Positions 18,640-26,607 of a stretch of 64,000 nt of DNA are shown here, in pieces. The stretch is from Asticcacaulis solisilvae (GTDB taxonomy: Bacteria > Pseudomonadota > Alphaproteobacteria > Caulobacterales > Caulobacteraceae). The stretch lies in assembly GCF_017875235.1 (NCBI RefSeq), contig NZ_JAGGMI010000001.1:372001-436000 (forward strand), read 5' to 3'. Below the pieces are notes generated by a model, which did no database searches, was not told the origin of the DNA, and saw only the letters and a list, made by a program, of their open reading frames with translations. The stretch's first letter is position 1; each line of letters begins with the position of its first letter. The position numbers were made by a program, and so were the translations under genes.

Positions 18640-19407
18640 ATGGCCACTGCTCCGCAGACGTCCCAGGCACGCGACACTGTTGCGCCCTGGCAGCCCGCTA
18701 CCGCCGCCAATGGCGACGACAATGCCGCGCGCCGTGCCTTCCTGCGCATGGTCAGCCACGAACTGCGCACGCCGCTGAATTCGATCATCGGTTTTTCGGA
18801 AATCCTGCATCAGCAGCTTTACGGCCCGCTGGGGTCGCCGAACTATGTCGAATATGCCGGCATTATCCAGGACAGCGGCAAGAAGCTGCTGGCCCTGTTC
18901 AACAGCTTCATCGAAATCGTCCGCCTTGAAGGCGGCGGCGACCTCAAGCCGCAGCCAAACGCCGTGCTGGCCGCCTTCGAAGACGCGGTCGCCAAGGTGC
19001 GCGGCGTCGCATCGGCGCGCGGCGTCCATCTCGATATCCGCCTGCTGGATGAAAACCTCGAGGCCTGGTTCGATCCGCGCGGTCTCGCCTCGTGCCTGGA
19101 TCAGCTGCTGCATAACGCCATGGACTTCACGGCGCCCGGCGACAGCATCGAGCTGGATGCGGCGATCCGGGGTGGCATGGTCGAGCTCTCCGTCTTCAAT
19201 CGCGGCGACGCGCCGCCGGCGGCCGACATCGACCGCCTGATGGCGCCGTTCGAACAGGGCAGCTCCAGCGCCGCCCGCACCCGCCAGGGCGCGGGTCTTG
19301 GCTGGGCCATCGTCCGGCTGAACGCTCAGGCCATGGGCGGCACATTCGAAGTGGAAAGCTTCGAGGGTCAGTCGCTCAGGGCCATTCTTCGCTTGAAGGC
19401 CGCGTAA
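18640..19407 (+). CDS. Soluble sensor histidine kinase
   Basis: A 255-residue kinase without a sensor domain or membrane helix. HisKA: FLRMVSHELRTPLNSIIGFSEIL with phospho-acceptor His40. The HATPase domain shows CLDQLLHNAMDF (N-box), DAPPAADIDRLMAPFEQGSS (G1/F-type) and GAGLGWAIVRLNAQAMGG (G2). A short disordered N-terminus precedes. The partner regulator is not adjacent, so it is an orphan kinase whose input must come from another protein. It is followed after 51 bp by sufE. Confidence 0.9.
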   Translation: MATAPQTSQARDTVAPWQPATAANGDDNAARRAFLRMVSHELRTPLNSIIGFSEILHQQLYGPLGSPNYVEYAGIIQDSGKKLLALFNSFIEIVRLEGGGDLKPQPNAVLAAFEDAVAKVRGVASARGVHLDIRLLDENLEAWFDPRGLASCLDQLLHNAMDFTAPGDSIELDAAIRGGMVELSVFNRGDAPPAADIDRLMAPFEQGSSSAARTRQGAGLGWAIVRLNAQAMGGTFEVESFEGQSLRAILRLKAA

Positions 19408-19458
19408 GGATACGCATATACGGGGCGCCCTCCGTCCCGCTTTTGAGTGTACGCCTTC

Positions 19459-19872
19459 ATGTCTGAATTCCAGACCCGCCTTGACGCCCTCCTCGAAGAG
19501 TTCGAGCTGTTCGACGACTGGGAAGAGCGCTACCGCTACATTATCGATCTCGGCAAGGATATGCCGCCGCTGGACGCATCCGAAAAAACGGAAGAAACCC
19601 GCGTGCTCGGCTGCGCTTCGCAAGTCTGGCTGGTCATGGACCCGGCGCCGGAAGGAATCCTGCGTTTTCGTGGTGAATCCGACGCCTTTATCGTCAAGGG
19701 GCTGATCGCCGTCCTGGTCCGGCTGCTCGACGGCCTTCCCATTACGGAAATTCAGGAATTCTCGATCCGTGACACGCTTCACAGACTTGGTCTCGACGAG
19801 GCCCTGTCGTCACAGCGGACCAATGGCCTCATTTCCATGGTCGAGCGGTTGAAACAGGCCAGCCGCGCCTGA
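19459..19872 (+). CDS. sufE: Cysteine desulfuration protein SufE
   Basis: A 137-residue SufE. The sulfur-accepting Cys52 lies in VLGCASQVWL, and the N-terminal DDWEERYRYIIDLGKDMPPL matches the family. It takes persulfide sulfur from a SufS-type desulfurase and passes it to the Fe-S scaffold. The ATG at 19459 gives a typical N-terminus; a GTG four codons earlier is possible. No suf operon is present here; a stand-alone sufE is common in alphaproteobacteria. Confidence 0.93.
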   Translation: MSEFQTRLDALLEEFELFDDWEERYRYIIDLGKDMPPLDASEKTEETRVLGCASQVWLVMDPAPEGILRFRGESDAFIVKGLIAVLVRLLDGLPITEIQEFSIRDTLHRLGLDEALSSQRTNGLISMVERLKQASRA

Positions 19873-20170
19873 TGGAGTTTTTATGGCATGCCGGCGACCG
19901 TATAGTGAACCAAAACGCCGGTTTCGTTCGCGATAAATAAGCATGCAGTCAGGAAGACGGCACACGACGGGAAGACGCGATAATAATCGGTCGGCAACCG
20001 GTTAATCCTGCCGCAATGTCGCCCCAATCCTTAAGCGTCAACCTTAACGGCAAAGCCACCTGTATCGGCGTCTCCCGGACTGACGCCTTACTGCCGACGA
20101 TTTAATCTCATCTTCAGCAACCGGCAGACCTTTGAGGGAATAGCCCAGGCCGGATCAAACACGCACGAAG
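19873..20170. other. Gene-free stretch
   Basis: About 298 bp between sufE and the next plus-strand gene. Several TTAA tetramers (near 20009, 20030 and 20042) occur without the 7-bp spacing of a CtrA box. No other structure was recognised. Confidence 0.4.
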
Positions 20171-20809
20171 ATGAGTACCGACATGTCCTACGCCAGCCAC
20201 GCGGATTTCGGGGGAAGAGAATATCACAGCAAGTACGAAGCCGAGGCCTATCGCCCGTTCGAACGCCGGCGCAAGCCCGGCCCATTGTTCACCAGCCTGA
20301 TCGCCGCCGTCACCCTGTCGGTCGCCAGCGGCGCCATCATTGTCAATCGGCTCGGCAGCCTGCCGATTGTCGATCCGGGCGACGCGGTTGGCCCGATTAC
20401 GGAATATACTGGCCTGCAATGGCAGGAAAACGCCGCCCGTAAAAGCGGCGTGACCCATGGTCGCCTGGCTGTGCTGACGCCGCCGGTCTACGCCAATCAG
20501 CCTGTCTTCACGGTCCGGAACACGTCCACGGCCGTCGAAAAGGTCGAAGCCGAAATTACCGGCGCGGAGGCCGCCGAACTGGCTGCCCATCTCGACACCT
20601 ATCCTTCGGCCCAATCGGCGCAGACCGCCGCCATCGCCGAAGCCATTGCAGTCGACGTCGCCGCCGCCGAAGCCATGGTCCACGCCGAAGAACAGTCGGC
20701 TCCGGAGCCGCGCTATGTCCTTGAAGACGAAGGCACACTGCCTGGCCGGATCATCGAGGACGACGGCAATGTGGTCATCGTGCGACAGGATGATACCGTC
20801 AGCATGTAA
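20171..20809 (+). CDS. Hypothetical single-span membrane protein
   Basis: A 212-residue protein. After a Tyr/His-rich cytoplasmic tail of about 38 residues there is one membrane helix (PLFTSLIAAVTLSVASGAIIV), then an extracytoplasmic region with an Ala-rich helical stretch (about 125-175) and an acidic C-terminus. A second in-frame ATG is at 20183. No known domain. It is followed by a duplicated terminator that carries the 156-bp element. Confidence 0.6.
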   Translation: MSTDMSYASHADFGGREYHSKYEAEAYRPFERRRKPGPLFTSLIAAVTLSVASGAIIVNRLGSLPIVDPGDAVGPITEYTGLQWQENAARKSGVTHGRLAVLTPPVYANQPVFTVRNTSTAVEKVEAEITGAEAAELAAHLDTYPSAQSAQTAAIAEAIAVDVAAAEAMVHAEEQSAPEPRYVLEDEGTLPGRIIEDDGNVVIVRQDDTVSM

Positions 20810-20834
20810 AGGATGGGATACGAGCAATTGCGAA

Positions 20835-20855
20835 AGGCGGCCATCAAGGCCGCCT
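20835..20855 (+). terminator. Terminator hairpin, left duplicate (element A)
   Basis: Stem AGGCGGCC / GGCCGCCT around ATCAA. It is an exact copy of 21006-21026, lacks a T run on its right because the element follows, and ends at the element boundary. It probably was, with its twin, the single terminator of the 20171 gene before insertion. Confidence 0.75.
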
Positions 20856-21008
20856 CAGGCTACTGACAAACCCCCTATCTTTTTTGAGAAGGGCCAATTG
20901 CCACAATTTGATTCCGATATGTTCACCGCTTGATTCCGAGACGTTCCGTGAATCAGGTGGCAATATACCGCATGAAAATTGTCCACAGACTTTGTCAGCA
21001 GCCTGAGG
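20853..21008 (+). mobile_element. 156-bp MITE-like element, copy A
   Basis: Identical over 156 bp, in inverted orientation, to 29793-29948. The ends are imperfect inverted repeats of 18 bp, CCTCAGGCTACTGACAAA and, reversed, CCTCAGGCTGCTGACAAA. It carries no reading frame of note. Internal TGATTCCGA and TGTTCACC segments occur in short repeats, which is reminiscent of transposase-binding repeats. It is flanked on both sides by the same 21-bp terminator hairpin, as if that hairpin had been duplicated on insertion. Confidence 0.85.
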
Positions 21009-21026
21009 CGGCCATCAAGGCCGCCT
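21006..21026 (+). terminator. Terminator hairpin, right duplicate (element A)
   Basis: Same hairpin as 20835-20855, here followed by TTTCTT, so it remains the functional Rho-independent terminator. Confidence 0.75.
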
Positions 21027-21061
21027 TTCTTGTGCGCTGAAACCCATAAATACTGCCCTTA

Positions 21062-21174
21062 GAGCGATCTGGCGAGAAGTGCCAAGATGCGTTTTTTGGG
21101 GTTTTCGCCTTAAATATCGCGACAAAACCAAAACTTAGATCGGTATGATGTTTCCACTTAAAATCATACCGATC
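21062..21174. repeat. Dispersed intergenic repeat, copy 4, with 12-bp palindrome
   Basis: Contains GAGCGATCTGGCGAG, TTTTTTGGGGTTTTCGCC and ATATCGCGACAAAACC, followed by the hairpin GATCGGTATGAT / ATCATACCGATC (21138-21149 and 21163-21174) with a 13-nt loop. The same order of parts is seen at 41615-41761 and, reversed, at 58665-58767. Confidence 0.65.
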
Positions 21175-21290
21175 GCCAAGACATTGACGCCATTCTTAGG
21201 TCGGCAATGCATCTCCGGCACCGCCATTTTGCACGGCTTGCGCTAGGGTTTTCCCGTCACCCGTTGACGCGTCCTTTGAGGAGAAAGCCA

Positions 21291-21593
21291 ATGGCCACGC
21301 AATACGAGACCCCAAGCCAGAGCGGCAACAATACCGGCATCATCATCCTGGCGATCCTGATCATCGCCGCCATCGCCGTCGCGGCCGCCATCTACCTATC
21401 GTCCGGCACCAGCACCAATACCTCCAACACCACGGTCGAACGCTTCAGCTCGACGGTCGAAAGAGTCCCGGCCCAGGTCGGCGAGGCCACCCGCGACGCC
21501 GCGGACACGGTCACAACCAATCCGCAACCGGCGCCGGCGCCCACCGAAAACCAGCCCGTGGTTTCGGAACCCACCCCGGCTCCGGCTCAGTAA
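21291..21593 (+). CDS. Small single-span membrane protein with Pro/Ala tail
   Basis: A 100-residue protein from the ATG at 21291, preceded by GAGGAGAAAG. After 15 polar residues comes one helix (GIIILAILIIAAIAVAAAIYL), then a Thr/Ser-rich stretch and a Pro/Ala/Glu-rich tail (NPQPAPAPTENQPVV...), which could cross part of the periplasm. No family recognised. A strong terminator follows at once. Confidence 0.7.
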   Translation: MATQYETPSQSGNNTGIIILAILIIAAIAVAAAIYLSSGTSTNTSNTTVERFSSTVERVPAQVGEATRDAADTVTTNPQPAPAPTENQPVVSEPTPAPAQ

Positions 21594-21614
21594 TCGTTTT
21601 AACTTGAATATAGA

Positions 21615-21640
21615 AAGGCGCGGATTGCGGTCCGCGCCTT
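21615..21640 (+). terminator. Rho-independent terminator
   Basis: Stem AAGGCGCGGA / TCCGCGCCTT with loop TTGCGG, followed by TTTCG; it ends the 21291 gene and may also serve the convergent PAS gene. Confidence 0.85.
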
Positions 21641-21665
21641 TTTCGTTACTTTCAAGTCAAGGAGA

Positions 21666-22169
21666 TCAGGCGCTCTTGATCCCGGTCTGCGCGATGTCGA
21701 GCTTACCAATCAACGCATCGTGGCCGAGGATCATGTCAACCGTGACCCCATCGCTGGCCAAGGGCAGGCGCAGCCAGAACAGGCTCAGGCCCTTGGCGCC
21801 CCGCCAGGCCATCGAATGCAGGCCGACATTGGGTTTCTTCTGGTCGACGACAAAGGTCAGATGTTCGGCCCAGTATTGCGCTTCGGATGCTGTATAGATT
21901 TTGTTGATCGTCTTACCGGTGATTTCCTGGCCATAGGCGTCGAACAGTTCCGTACCGGCCAGACGCTGGCGAAAACACGAGGCTTCGCTGTCAGGATTGG
22001 GATCGAGGACATCGATCAGCGAGATGGTCGAAAGGCGGCGTTTCAGGGCGCCTGGGTCGATATCCGCCCGCGACGGCAGCCGGCCACGGCGACGCAAACC
22101 TTTCCAGTACCGAAAGATCTCCTCATGGGAGCGCAAGGCTGCCAACATTTCGGACGCTAAACCAGACAT
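21666..22169 (-). CDS. PAS-domain (PAS_5 type) protein
   Basis: A 167-residue single-domain protein of the PAS_5 type typical of alphaproteobacteria: FRYWKGLRRRGRLPSRADIDPGALKRRLSTISLIDV, then CFRQRLAGTELFDAYGQEITGKTI and a C-terminal LFWLRLPLASDGVTVDMILG. These proteins lack an output domain and are presumed small-ligand sensors or adaptors. Convergent with the 21291 gene across the terminator. Confidence 0.8.
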   Translation of the reverse strand: MSGLASEMLAALRSHEEIFRYWKGLRRRGRLPSRADIDPGALKRRLSTISLIDVLDPNPDSEASCFRQRLAGTELFDAYGQEITGKTINKIYTASEAQYWAEHLTFVVDQKKPNVGLHSMAWRGAKGLSLFWLRLPLASDGVTVDMILGHDALIGKLDIAQTGIKSA

Positions 22170-22389
22170 GAGGAAAGTGTACTACGGCCCTGAGTAAACA
22201 AAACAGATGTTTTTGTAGTTTCCAGCGAATCACCTGTTTTTCACCTTCCCTTAACAGGCGATTCCTTGGCAAGCAAAAAAGAGTTAACGCCAGCTTGCCA
22301 TCATAAAAAAGCCACAGAAAAAAGGCTCGCACCGCAAGATGAGAGCCTTTGTTCTATTTTTGTTTTGCTTTGACCGGATAAGGCCCAGA

Positions 22390-22818
22390 TCAGGCCTTGG
22401 CGCGGCTCTTGCGGGTAACGGTGCGGCCACCCTGGCCCAGGCCCATCTGCTTGGCCAGGTCCGAACGCGCCTTGGCGTAGTTCGGGGCAACCATCGGATA
22501 GTCCTTCGGCAGGTTCCACTTGGCGCGATAGTCTTCCGGGCTCATGCCGTACTTGGTGCGCAGGTGGCGCTTCAGAGACTTGAACTTGCGGCCATCTTCC
22601 AGGCAGACAATATAGTCGTTGGAAATGGACTTCTTAACCGAGACAGCCGGTTCCTTCGGCGCTTCGACCTTGGTTTCTTCACCGGTCGAAATCGAATTCA
22701 GCGCCTGATAGACGCTTTGGATCAGCGACGGCAGTTCAGCAGCCGGTAGCGAGTTGTTGCCAACGAAAGCCGAAACGATGTCTGCTGTCATATCCAGCGC
22801 ATCAGTCTTGTTTTCCAT
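22390..22818 (-). CDS. mucR: MucR/Ros-family transcriptional regulator
   Basis: A 142-residue regulator. The conserved core is YIVCLEDGRKFKSLKRHLRTKYGMSPEDYRAKW (about 75-107), followed by the basic tail GGRTVTRKSRAKA. MucR proteins are H-NS-like global silencers that bind AT-rich promoters; in Caulobacter they act with SciP in the cell-cycle circuit. Relative to Ros, the second zinc Cys is Asp (CLEDG) and the distal His is Lys (HLRTKY), so the classical zinc site is incomplete, as in several alphaproteobacterial relatives. Confidence 0.92.
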   Translation of the reverse strand: MENKTDALDMTADIVSAFVGNNSLPAAELPSLIQSVYQALNSISTGEETKVEAPKEPAVSVKKSISNDYIVCLEDGRKFKSLKRHLRTKYGMSPEDYRAKWNLPKDYPMVAPNYAKARSDLAKQMGLGQGGRTVTRKSRAKA

Positions 22819-23135
22819 TATACTTGTCCCTTGTAAAACCTGCGCTTTAGCTAATGCAAGCTCGCGAATTATTCAAGCATGAATATTAAAAAAAACGAAC
22901 GGACCCATATTGGGACATATTTTACTTGAAAAGCGGGTAAAGAGATGTTGCGCCAATGCATCTTACAAGAGAATCATGGACTCTGCTTGTACAGACGCCG
23001 GCAAGACTGCATACCAGCAGCAATTTAGTGATTCTGGCAAATCAATGGCAAAGGAGATGGTGCGATCGCCCTGTGATTTCAGCAAAGCGGCCCGCAACGC
23101 TGAAGCGAAGAATACCTGTTAGAATACTGTATTCG
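22819..23135. other. Gene-free stretch upstream of mucR
   Basis: About 317 bp, comparatively AT-rich near mucR (AATTATTCAAGCATGAATATTAAA). It should hold the mucR promoter. No repeat or RNA gene was recognised; the plus-strand frames in it have poor codon usage. Confidence 0.4.
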
Positions 23136-24419
23136 TCAGGACTTCAGGTCTTGGGCGAAGGCCAGCATGGCGGCGCGTTGCGGTACGGACAGACCGTCGA
23201 GATCCATATCTTCACCCCGGGCCAGCGATTTCAGCATGACATGGGTCAGGGCCGAGGACAGCGACCAGTTCCAGTAGCGCAATACAGTCTGTGCCCGGTC
23301 GACGGCCAGCATGTCGTAGACGATCAGGACTTCGGCCAGTTGCGGATGGATATGCCCTTCGGCGGTCCGCAAGGGGCGGCGCAGCGCCTTCCACAGAGCT
23401 TTCAACGCCTTGCGTGACAGGCCGGTCGCCTTGCACAGCACCGCCAGGCCTTCGCCGCCGGCGTCGCGGAGTATCTTGGCGCCGGTCGACGGCTTGATGC
23501 CCGACATATAGGCGATTTCCTCGGCCATCTTGCGCGTCATGCCGCTCTTAGCGGCGTCGGCGATGGCGGCCTCGAGGGACTCGTACGGCGACTTCTTCAG
23601 CGCCTCGCGGTTGCGCTGGCGGCGCTCGATGAATTGAAGCGCCTTGCGCGACATGGCGTCCTGCCACTTTTCCTTGGCCGCCATGGCGAAGACGTCCGAC
23701 GCCATGTCCTGCATGATTTCACGGTTGACGCCGAAGCGGCTGAGGATGACCTTGCGCACCTCCGCCGGGCTCCACCAGAACAGCACATAGGCCGACGACG
23801 GCCGCAGTTCGGGACGGCGCATAAGCAGCGGAATAAGCGAGGGCTCGTTCTGGCTCATGGCGACGATGGTCTCGAGCGCTTGCTGCGACAAGGTCGCCTT
23901 GCCGTTCTTCAGCAGGGTCTCGATTACCGGAATCTCTTCGCCCTCGACCAGGACCTCGGACAAGAGGCTTGACAGGCCCTTGCGCGCGGCCAGCATCTGG
24001 CGGTGGGCGAACTTGCCGTGACGGGCGCAATAGTTCAGGTCGGCGTCGCTGAGCGCTTCGCCGTCCTCGATCAGGGGACGGGCGACGTCGGCCTCGTCGA
24101 CCAGCAGCAGGCGGACCAGGGAGTTCGGCAGTTCGGCCAGAATGCTCAGGCGTTTGGCGACGCGGGCGCGTTCGGCCACGTCGGACTCGCGCAGCATTTC
24201 GACCAGCAGGTCGGCGGTGACGGCGCGCTCAAACGCGTTGATGCGGCTTTCGGGCAGGCACACGACGTCCGCCAGCCGGCGCATCAGCACCTGGCGCGAG
24301 GGCGCCGACGGCGGGATCACGGCCAGGTCGTCGAACAGGTCGACGCCAGCGCCTTCGCCGGCGGGCACGGAATCGATCGATTCTTCGGGGAGCGAACTGG
24401 CATTGAGCATGGCGGGCAT
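23136..24419 (-). CDS. DUF2336 domain-containing protein
   Basis: A 427-residue all-helical protein of the DUF2336 family found in alphaproteobacteria. Typical segments are RLADVVCLPESRINAFERAVTADLL, ERARVAKRLSILAELPNSLVRLLL and ALSDADLNYCARHGKFAHRQMLAARKGLSSLL, which look like HEAT-like repeats. The C-terminal part (GIKPSTGAKILRDAGGEGLAVL) is conserved in the family. No membrane segments. Function unknown. Confidence 0.82.
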   Translation of the reverse strand: MPAMLNASSLPEESIDSVPAGEGAGVDLFDDLAVIPPSAPSRQVLMRRLADVVCLPESRINAFERAVTADLLVEMLRESDVAERARVAKRLSILAELPNSLVRLLLVDEADVARPLIEDGEALSDADLNYCARHGKFAHRQMLAARKGLSSLLSEVLVEGEEIPVIETLLKNGKATLSQQALETIVAMSQNEPSLIPLLMRRPELRPSSAYVLFWWSPAEVRKVILSRFGVNREIMQDMASDVFAMAAKEKWQDAMSRKALQFIERRQRNREALKKSPYESLEAAIADAAKSGMTRKMAEEIAYMSGIKPSTGAKILRDAGGEGLAVLCKATGLSRKALKALWKALRRPLRTAEGHIHPQLAEVLIVYDMLAVDRAQTVLRYWNWSLSSALTHVMLKSLARGEDMDLDGLSVPQRAAMLAFAQDLKS

Positions 24420-24547
24420 GATGCCGGGGATGCGTTAAGTATTTGTATAGGCAATCGCGCGGCAAAACTGTGCATATCTTCCCGTGGCGCTCAATCCCTG
24501 ACATATTTCGGTGCCAGAGTAGCGGACTACCGCCGCAGGAGCACACC

Positions 24548-25057
24548 ATGAAAGTCTTATCTCTTATCGCCGCCCTGGCACTGACCACAGCCCTAAGCGC
24601 CTGCGCCATGATGCCCGCCGATACACCGGGGGCGGATGCGGAAACCATCAGCTATTCGGTCGGGCCATGCTTCGGCTTCTGTCCGGTCTACAACGTCTCG
24701 GTAATGCCGGATGGACACATCACCTTCGAAGGCGAACGCCACACGGCAACGCTCGGCAAACAGGGAAAAGACGGCGGCGCGCAGGCCTACCGGACGGTTT
24801 CCGACGCGCTTGCCGCCTACCGCCCGGCCACCGGCACAACGGCGGACACGGAGTGCGAGTCGCGCATGAGCGACCAGCAGCATTACCGCATCGTCTGGAC
24901 GGCGGCCGACGGTACCGAAACCGTCCTGCAGCACGACCGCGGCTGCCGTTCGACAAAGAACGACCAGCTCAACAAGACTATGGAAGCCCTGCCCGCCAAA
25001 CTCGGTATCGCTGACTGGGCCAAGCAAACGACCCGCCCCGGCGTCGGACGGGGTTAG
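24548..25057 (+). CDS. DUF6438-type lipoprotein
   Basis: A 169-residue lipoprotein: signal MKVLSLIAALALTTALSAC with the lipobox LSAC (Cys19). GCAGGAG precedes the ATG. The mature part begins with the conserved GPCFGFCPVYNVSVMPDGHITFEGE of the DUF6438 family, with two Cys (CFGFC) that may form a disulfide. There are further Cys residues at TECES and RGCRS. Anchored in the inner or outer membrane facing the periplasm. Function unknown. Confidence 0.8.
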   Translation: MKVLSLIAALALTTALSACAMMPADTPGADAETISYSVGPCFGFCPVYNVSVMPDGHITFEGERHTATLGKQGKDGGAQAYRTVSDALAAYRPATGTTADTECESRMSDQQHYRIVWTAADGTETVLQHDRGCRSTKNDQLNKTMEALPAKLGIADWAKQTTRPGVGRG

Positions 25058-25393
25058 AGTAAAGAAGAGGCCCCCACCACCATCTGCTCCGCAGATGGTC
25101 CCCCTTGTCTCATGGAAATGCGCGATAGTGTGGTCGCGGACGAGACCCCGAGGTCCCCGAGGTTTAAAAAACCGTACGGAGCGAGGGGCTCGTCCGCTCC
25201 CCACAAGTAGGGAGGAATAGATTTATAGAAGCGTCGCTTTGACAAAAGGCCCCCTGATGCGTCAGGGAGTCTTAATTCATCGTGACGTTGCTTTGACGCC
25301 GAAGCCGTGAGTCGAGAAGCAGGCGGCGAGCGACGGCTGTATTTTTATACAGCCTAGCGACGCCAACGCACTTATCGACCACGGATTTGGATG
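25058..25393. repeat. Gene-free stretch with structured repeats
   Basis: 336 bp with three structures: a perfect hairpin ACCATCTGC / GCAGATGGT (25079-25099); a longer imperfect inverted repeat between CGGACGAGACCCCG (near 25138) and CGAGGGGCTCGTCCG (near 25182), and CCCTGACGCATCAGGG-type palindrome near 25254. The first two look like dispersed alphaproteobacterial intergenic repeats. No gene is apparent. Confidence 0.5.
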
Positions 25394-26386
25394 TCAAAGA
25401 CCGTCGAAGAGGGCGGTGGAGAGGTAACGCTCCGCGAACGACGGGATGATCGCCACGATCGTCTTGCCGGCATATTCGTCGCGGCCGGCCAGGCGGAAGG
25501 CGACTTCCAGCGCCGCGCCGGACGAGATGCCGACCGGCAGGCCTTCGGTGCGCGCGGCCTTGCGGGCCATGGCGAAGGCCGCGTCGTTCGACACGGTTTC
25601 GACGCCATCGATGATGCCGCGGTCGAGGATGCCCGGCACAAAGCCCGCGCCAATGCCCTGGATCTTGTGCGGGCCGGGCTCACCACCCGACAGGATGGGC
25701 GAGGCTTCCGGTTCGATGGCGATCATCTTCACCGACGCCTTCTTCTTTTTCAGCACATGGCCGATGCCGGTGATCGAACCACCGGTGCCGACGCCCGATA
25801 CGACCGCATCAACGGCGCCGTCAGTATCGTTCCAGATTTCCTCGGCGGTCGAGATTTCATGGATGTAGGGGTTGGCTTCATTTTCGAACTGCTGCGGCAT
25901 GACGGCGCCGGGTGTTTCATTGATCAGTTCCTGGGCGCGGTTGACGGCGCCGCGCATACCCTTTTCGGCCGGCGTCAGTTCCAGCTTGGCGCCCAGCAGG
26001 ACCAGCATCTTGCGGCGTTCGATCGACATCGATTCCGGCATGACCAGGACGATATTGTAGCCCTTAGCGGCGGCGACGAAGGCCAGCGCGATGCCGGTAT
26101 TGCCCGAGGTCGGCTCGATGATGGTTCCGCCCGGCTTAAGCTTGCCCGAGGCTTCCAGCGCCTCGATCATCGAGATGCCGATCCGGTCCTTGACCGAGGC
26201 CATCGGGTTGAAGAATTCGAGCTTGGCCAGGACCGTACCCTTGGCGTTGTACTCGGCCGACAGGCGCGGCAGGCGGATCAGCGGTGTGTCGCCCATGGTG
26301 TCCAGGATCGAATCAAAGACCCTGCCGCGGCCCTTGCGGGCAAAGCGGGTGGTGGCGGACGGCTTTGGGTCGTCGGAAGAGGCCAT
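25394..26386 (-). CDS. cysK: Cysteine synthase (O-acetylserine sulfhydrylase)
   Basis: A 330-residue PLP enzyme from the ATG at 26386 (AAGGAG nine bases upstream). PLP-binding Lys66 is in NPMASVKDRIG; the substrate loop is PTSGNTGIA, the phosphate loop GVGTGGSITG, and GISSGAA follows. The C-terminus IIPSFAERYLSTALF fits CysK. It condenses O-acetylserine with sulfide to give cysteine in the cytoplasm. The N-terminus has about 22 extra basic residues compared with typical CysK. The upstream region is shared with the divergent chpT. Confidence 0.93.
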   Translation of the reverse strand: MASSDDPKPSATTRFARKGRGRVFDSILDTMGDTPLIRLPRLSAEYNAKGTVLAKLEFFNPMASVKDRIGISMIEALEASGKLKPGGTIIEPTSGNTGIALAFVAAAKGYNIVLVMPESMSIERRKMLVLLGAKLELTPAEKGMRGAVNRAQELINETPGAVMPQQFENEANPYIHEISTAEEIWNDTDGAVDAVVSGVGTGGSITGIGHVLKKKKASVKMIAIEPEASPILSGGEPGPHKIQGIGAGFVPGILDRGIIDGVETVSNDAAFAMARKAARTEGLPVGISSGAALEVAFRLAGRDEYAGKTIVAIIPSFAERYLSTALFDGL

Positions 26387-26473
26387 GGGGCGTGCTCCTT
26401 GAAGAAACGTTAAAAATAGTGAAGAGGCAGATGCCTTACGCGACAAGGGAAAGCGTGCGCCCGTGCGCTTTTG

Positions 26474-26499
26474 TTAATCCCTCGTTAAGAACATTTTAA
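26474..26499. promoter_or_regulatory. Tandem CtrA-type boxes upstream of chpT
   Basis: Three TTAA tetramers at 26474, 26485 and 26496, each pair separated by exactly 7 bp: two overlapping TTAA-N7-TTAA motifs, the CtrA consensus in Caulobacter. The spacing of 11 bp puts all three on one face of the helix. They lie 109-134 bp before the chpT start. Confidence 0.75.
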
Positions 26500-26514
26500 G
26501 AGATATTATCGCGT

Positions 26515-26532
26515 CTTAACTTTCCGGTTAAG
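26515..26532. promoter_or_regulatory. Additional TTAA inverted repeat upstream of chpT
   Basis: CTTAAC TTTCCG GTTAAG, a perfect 6-bp inverted repeat with TTAA-N8-TTAA spacing (one base off the CtrA consensus). It may be a further regulator site or promoter element for chpT. Confidence 0.5.
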
Positions 26533-26607
26533 CCAAATCACCTCACATCTTGTGTGAGACAAACTAATCTTACCGCCCTGTCAAGGTGCGCGGCCGCTGA
26601 AAAAGGT

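Larger units (their letters stand above)
20810..21290. other. Repeat-rich gene-free stretch
   Basis: A 481-bp region with, in order, a terminator hairpin, the 156-bp element copy A, the second copy of the same terminator hairpin, and a copy of the dispersed repeat with a 12-bp palindrome. No gene is apparent. Confidence 0.7.

Noticed and set aside
22910-23417. Small plus-strand frames between mucR and the DUF2336 gene
   Set aside because: Poor codon usage and no ribosome site; they overlap the DUF2336 gene antisense.
25054-25245. 63-codon minus-strand frame after the DUF6438 gene
   Set aside because: It lies in structured repeat DNA without a ribosome site.
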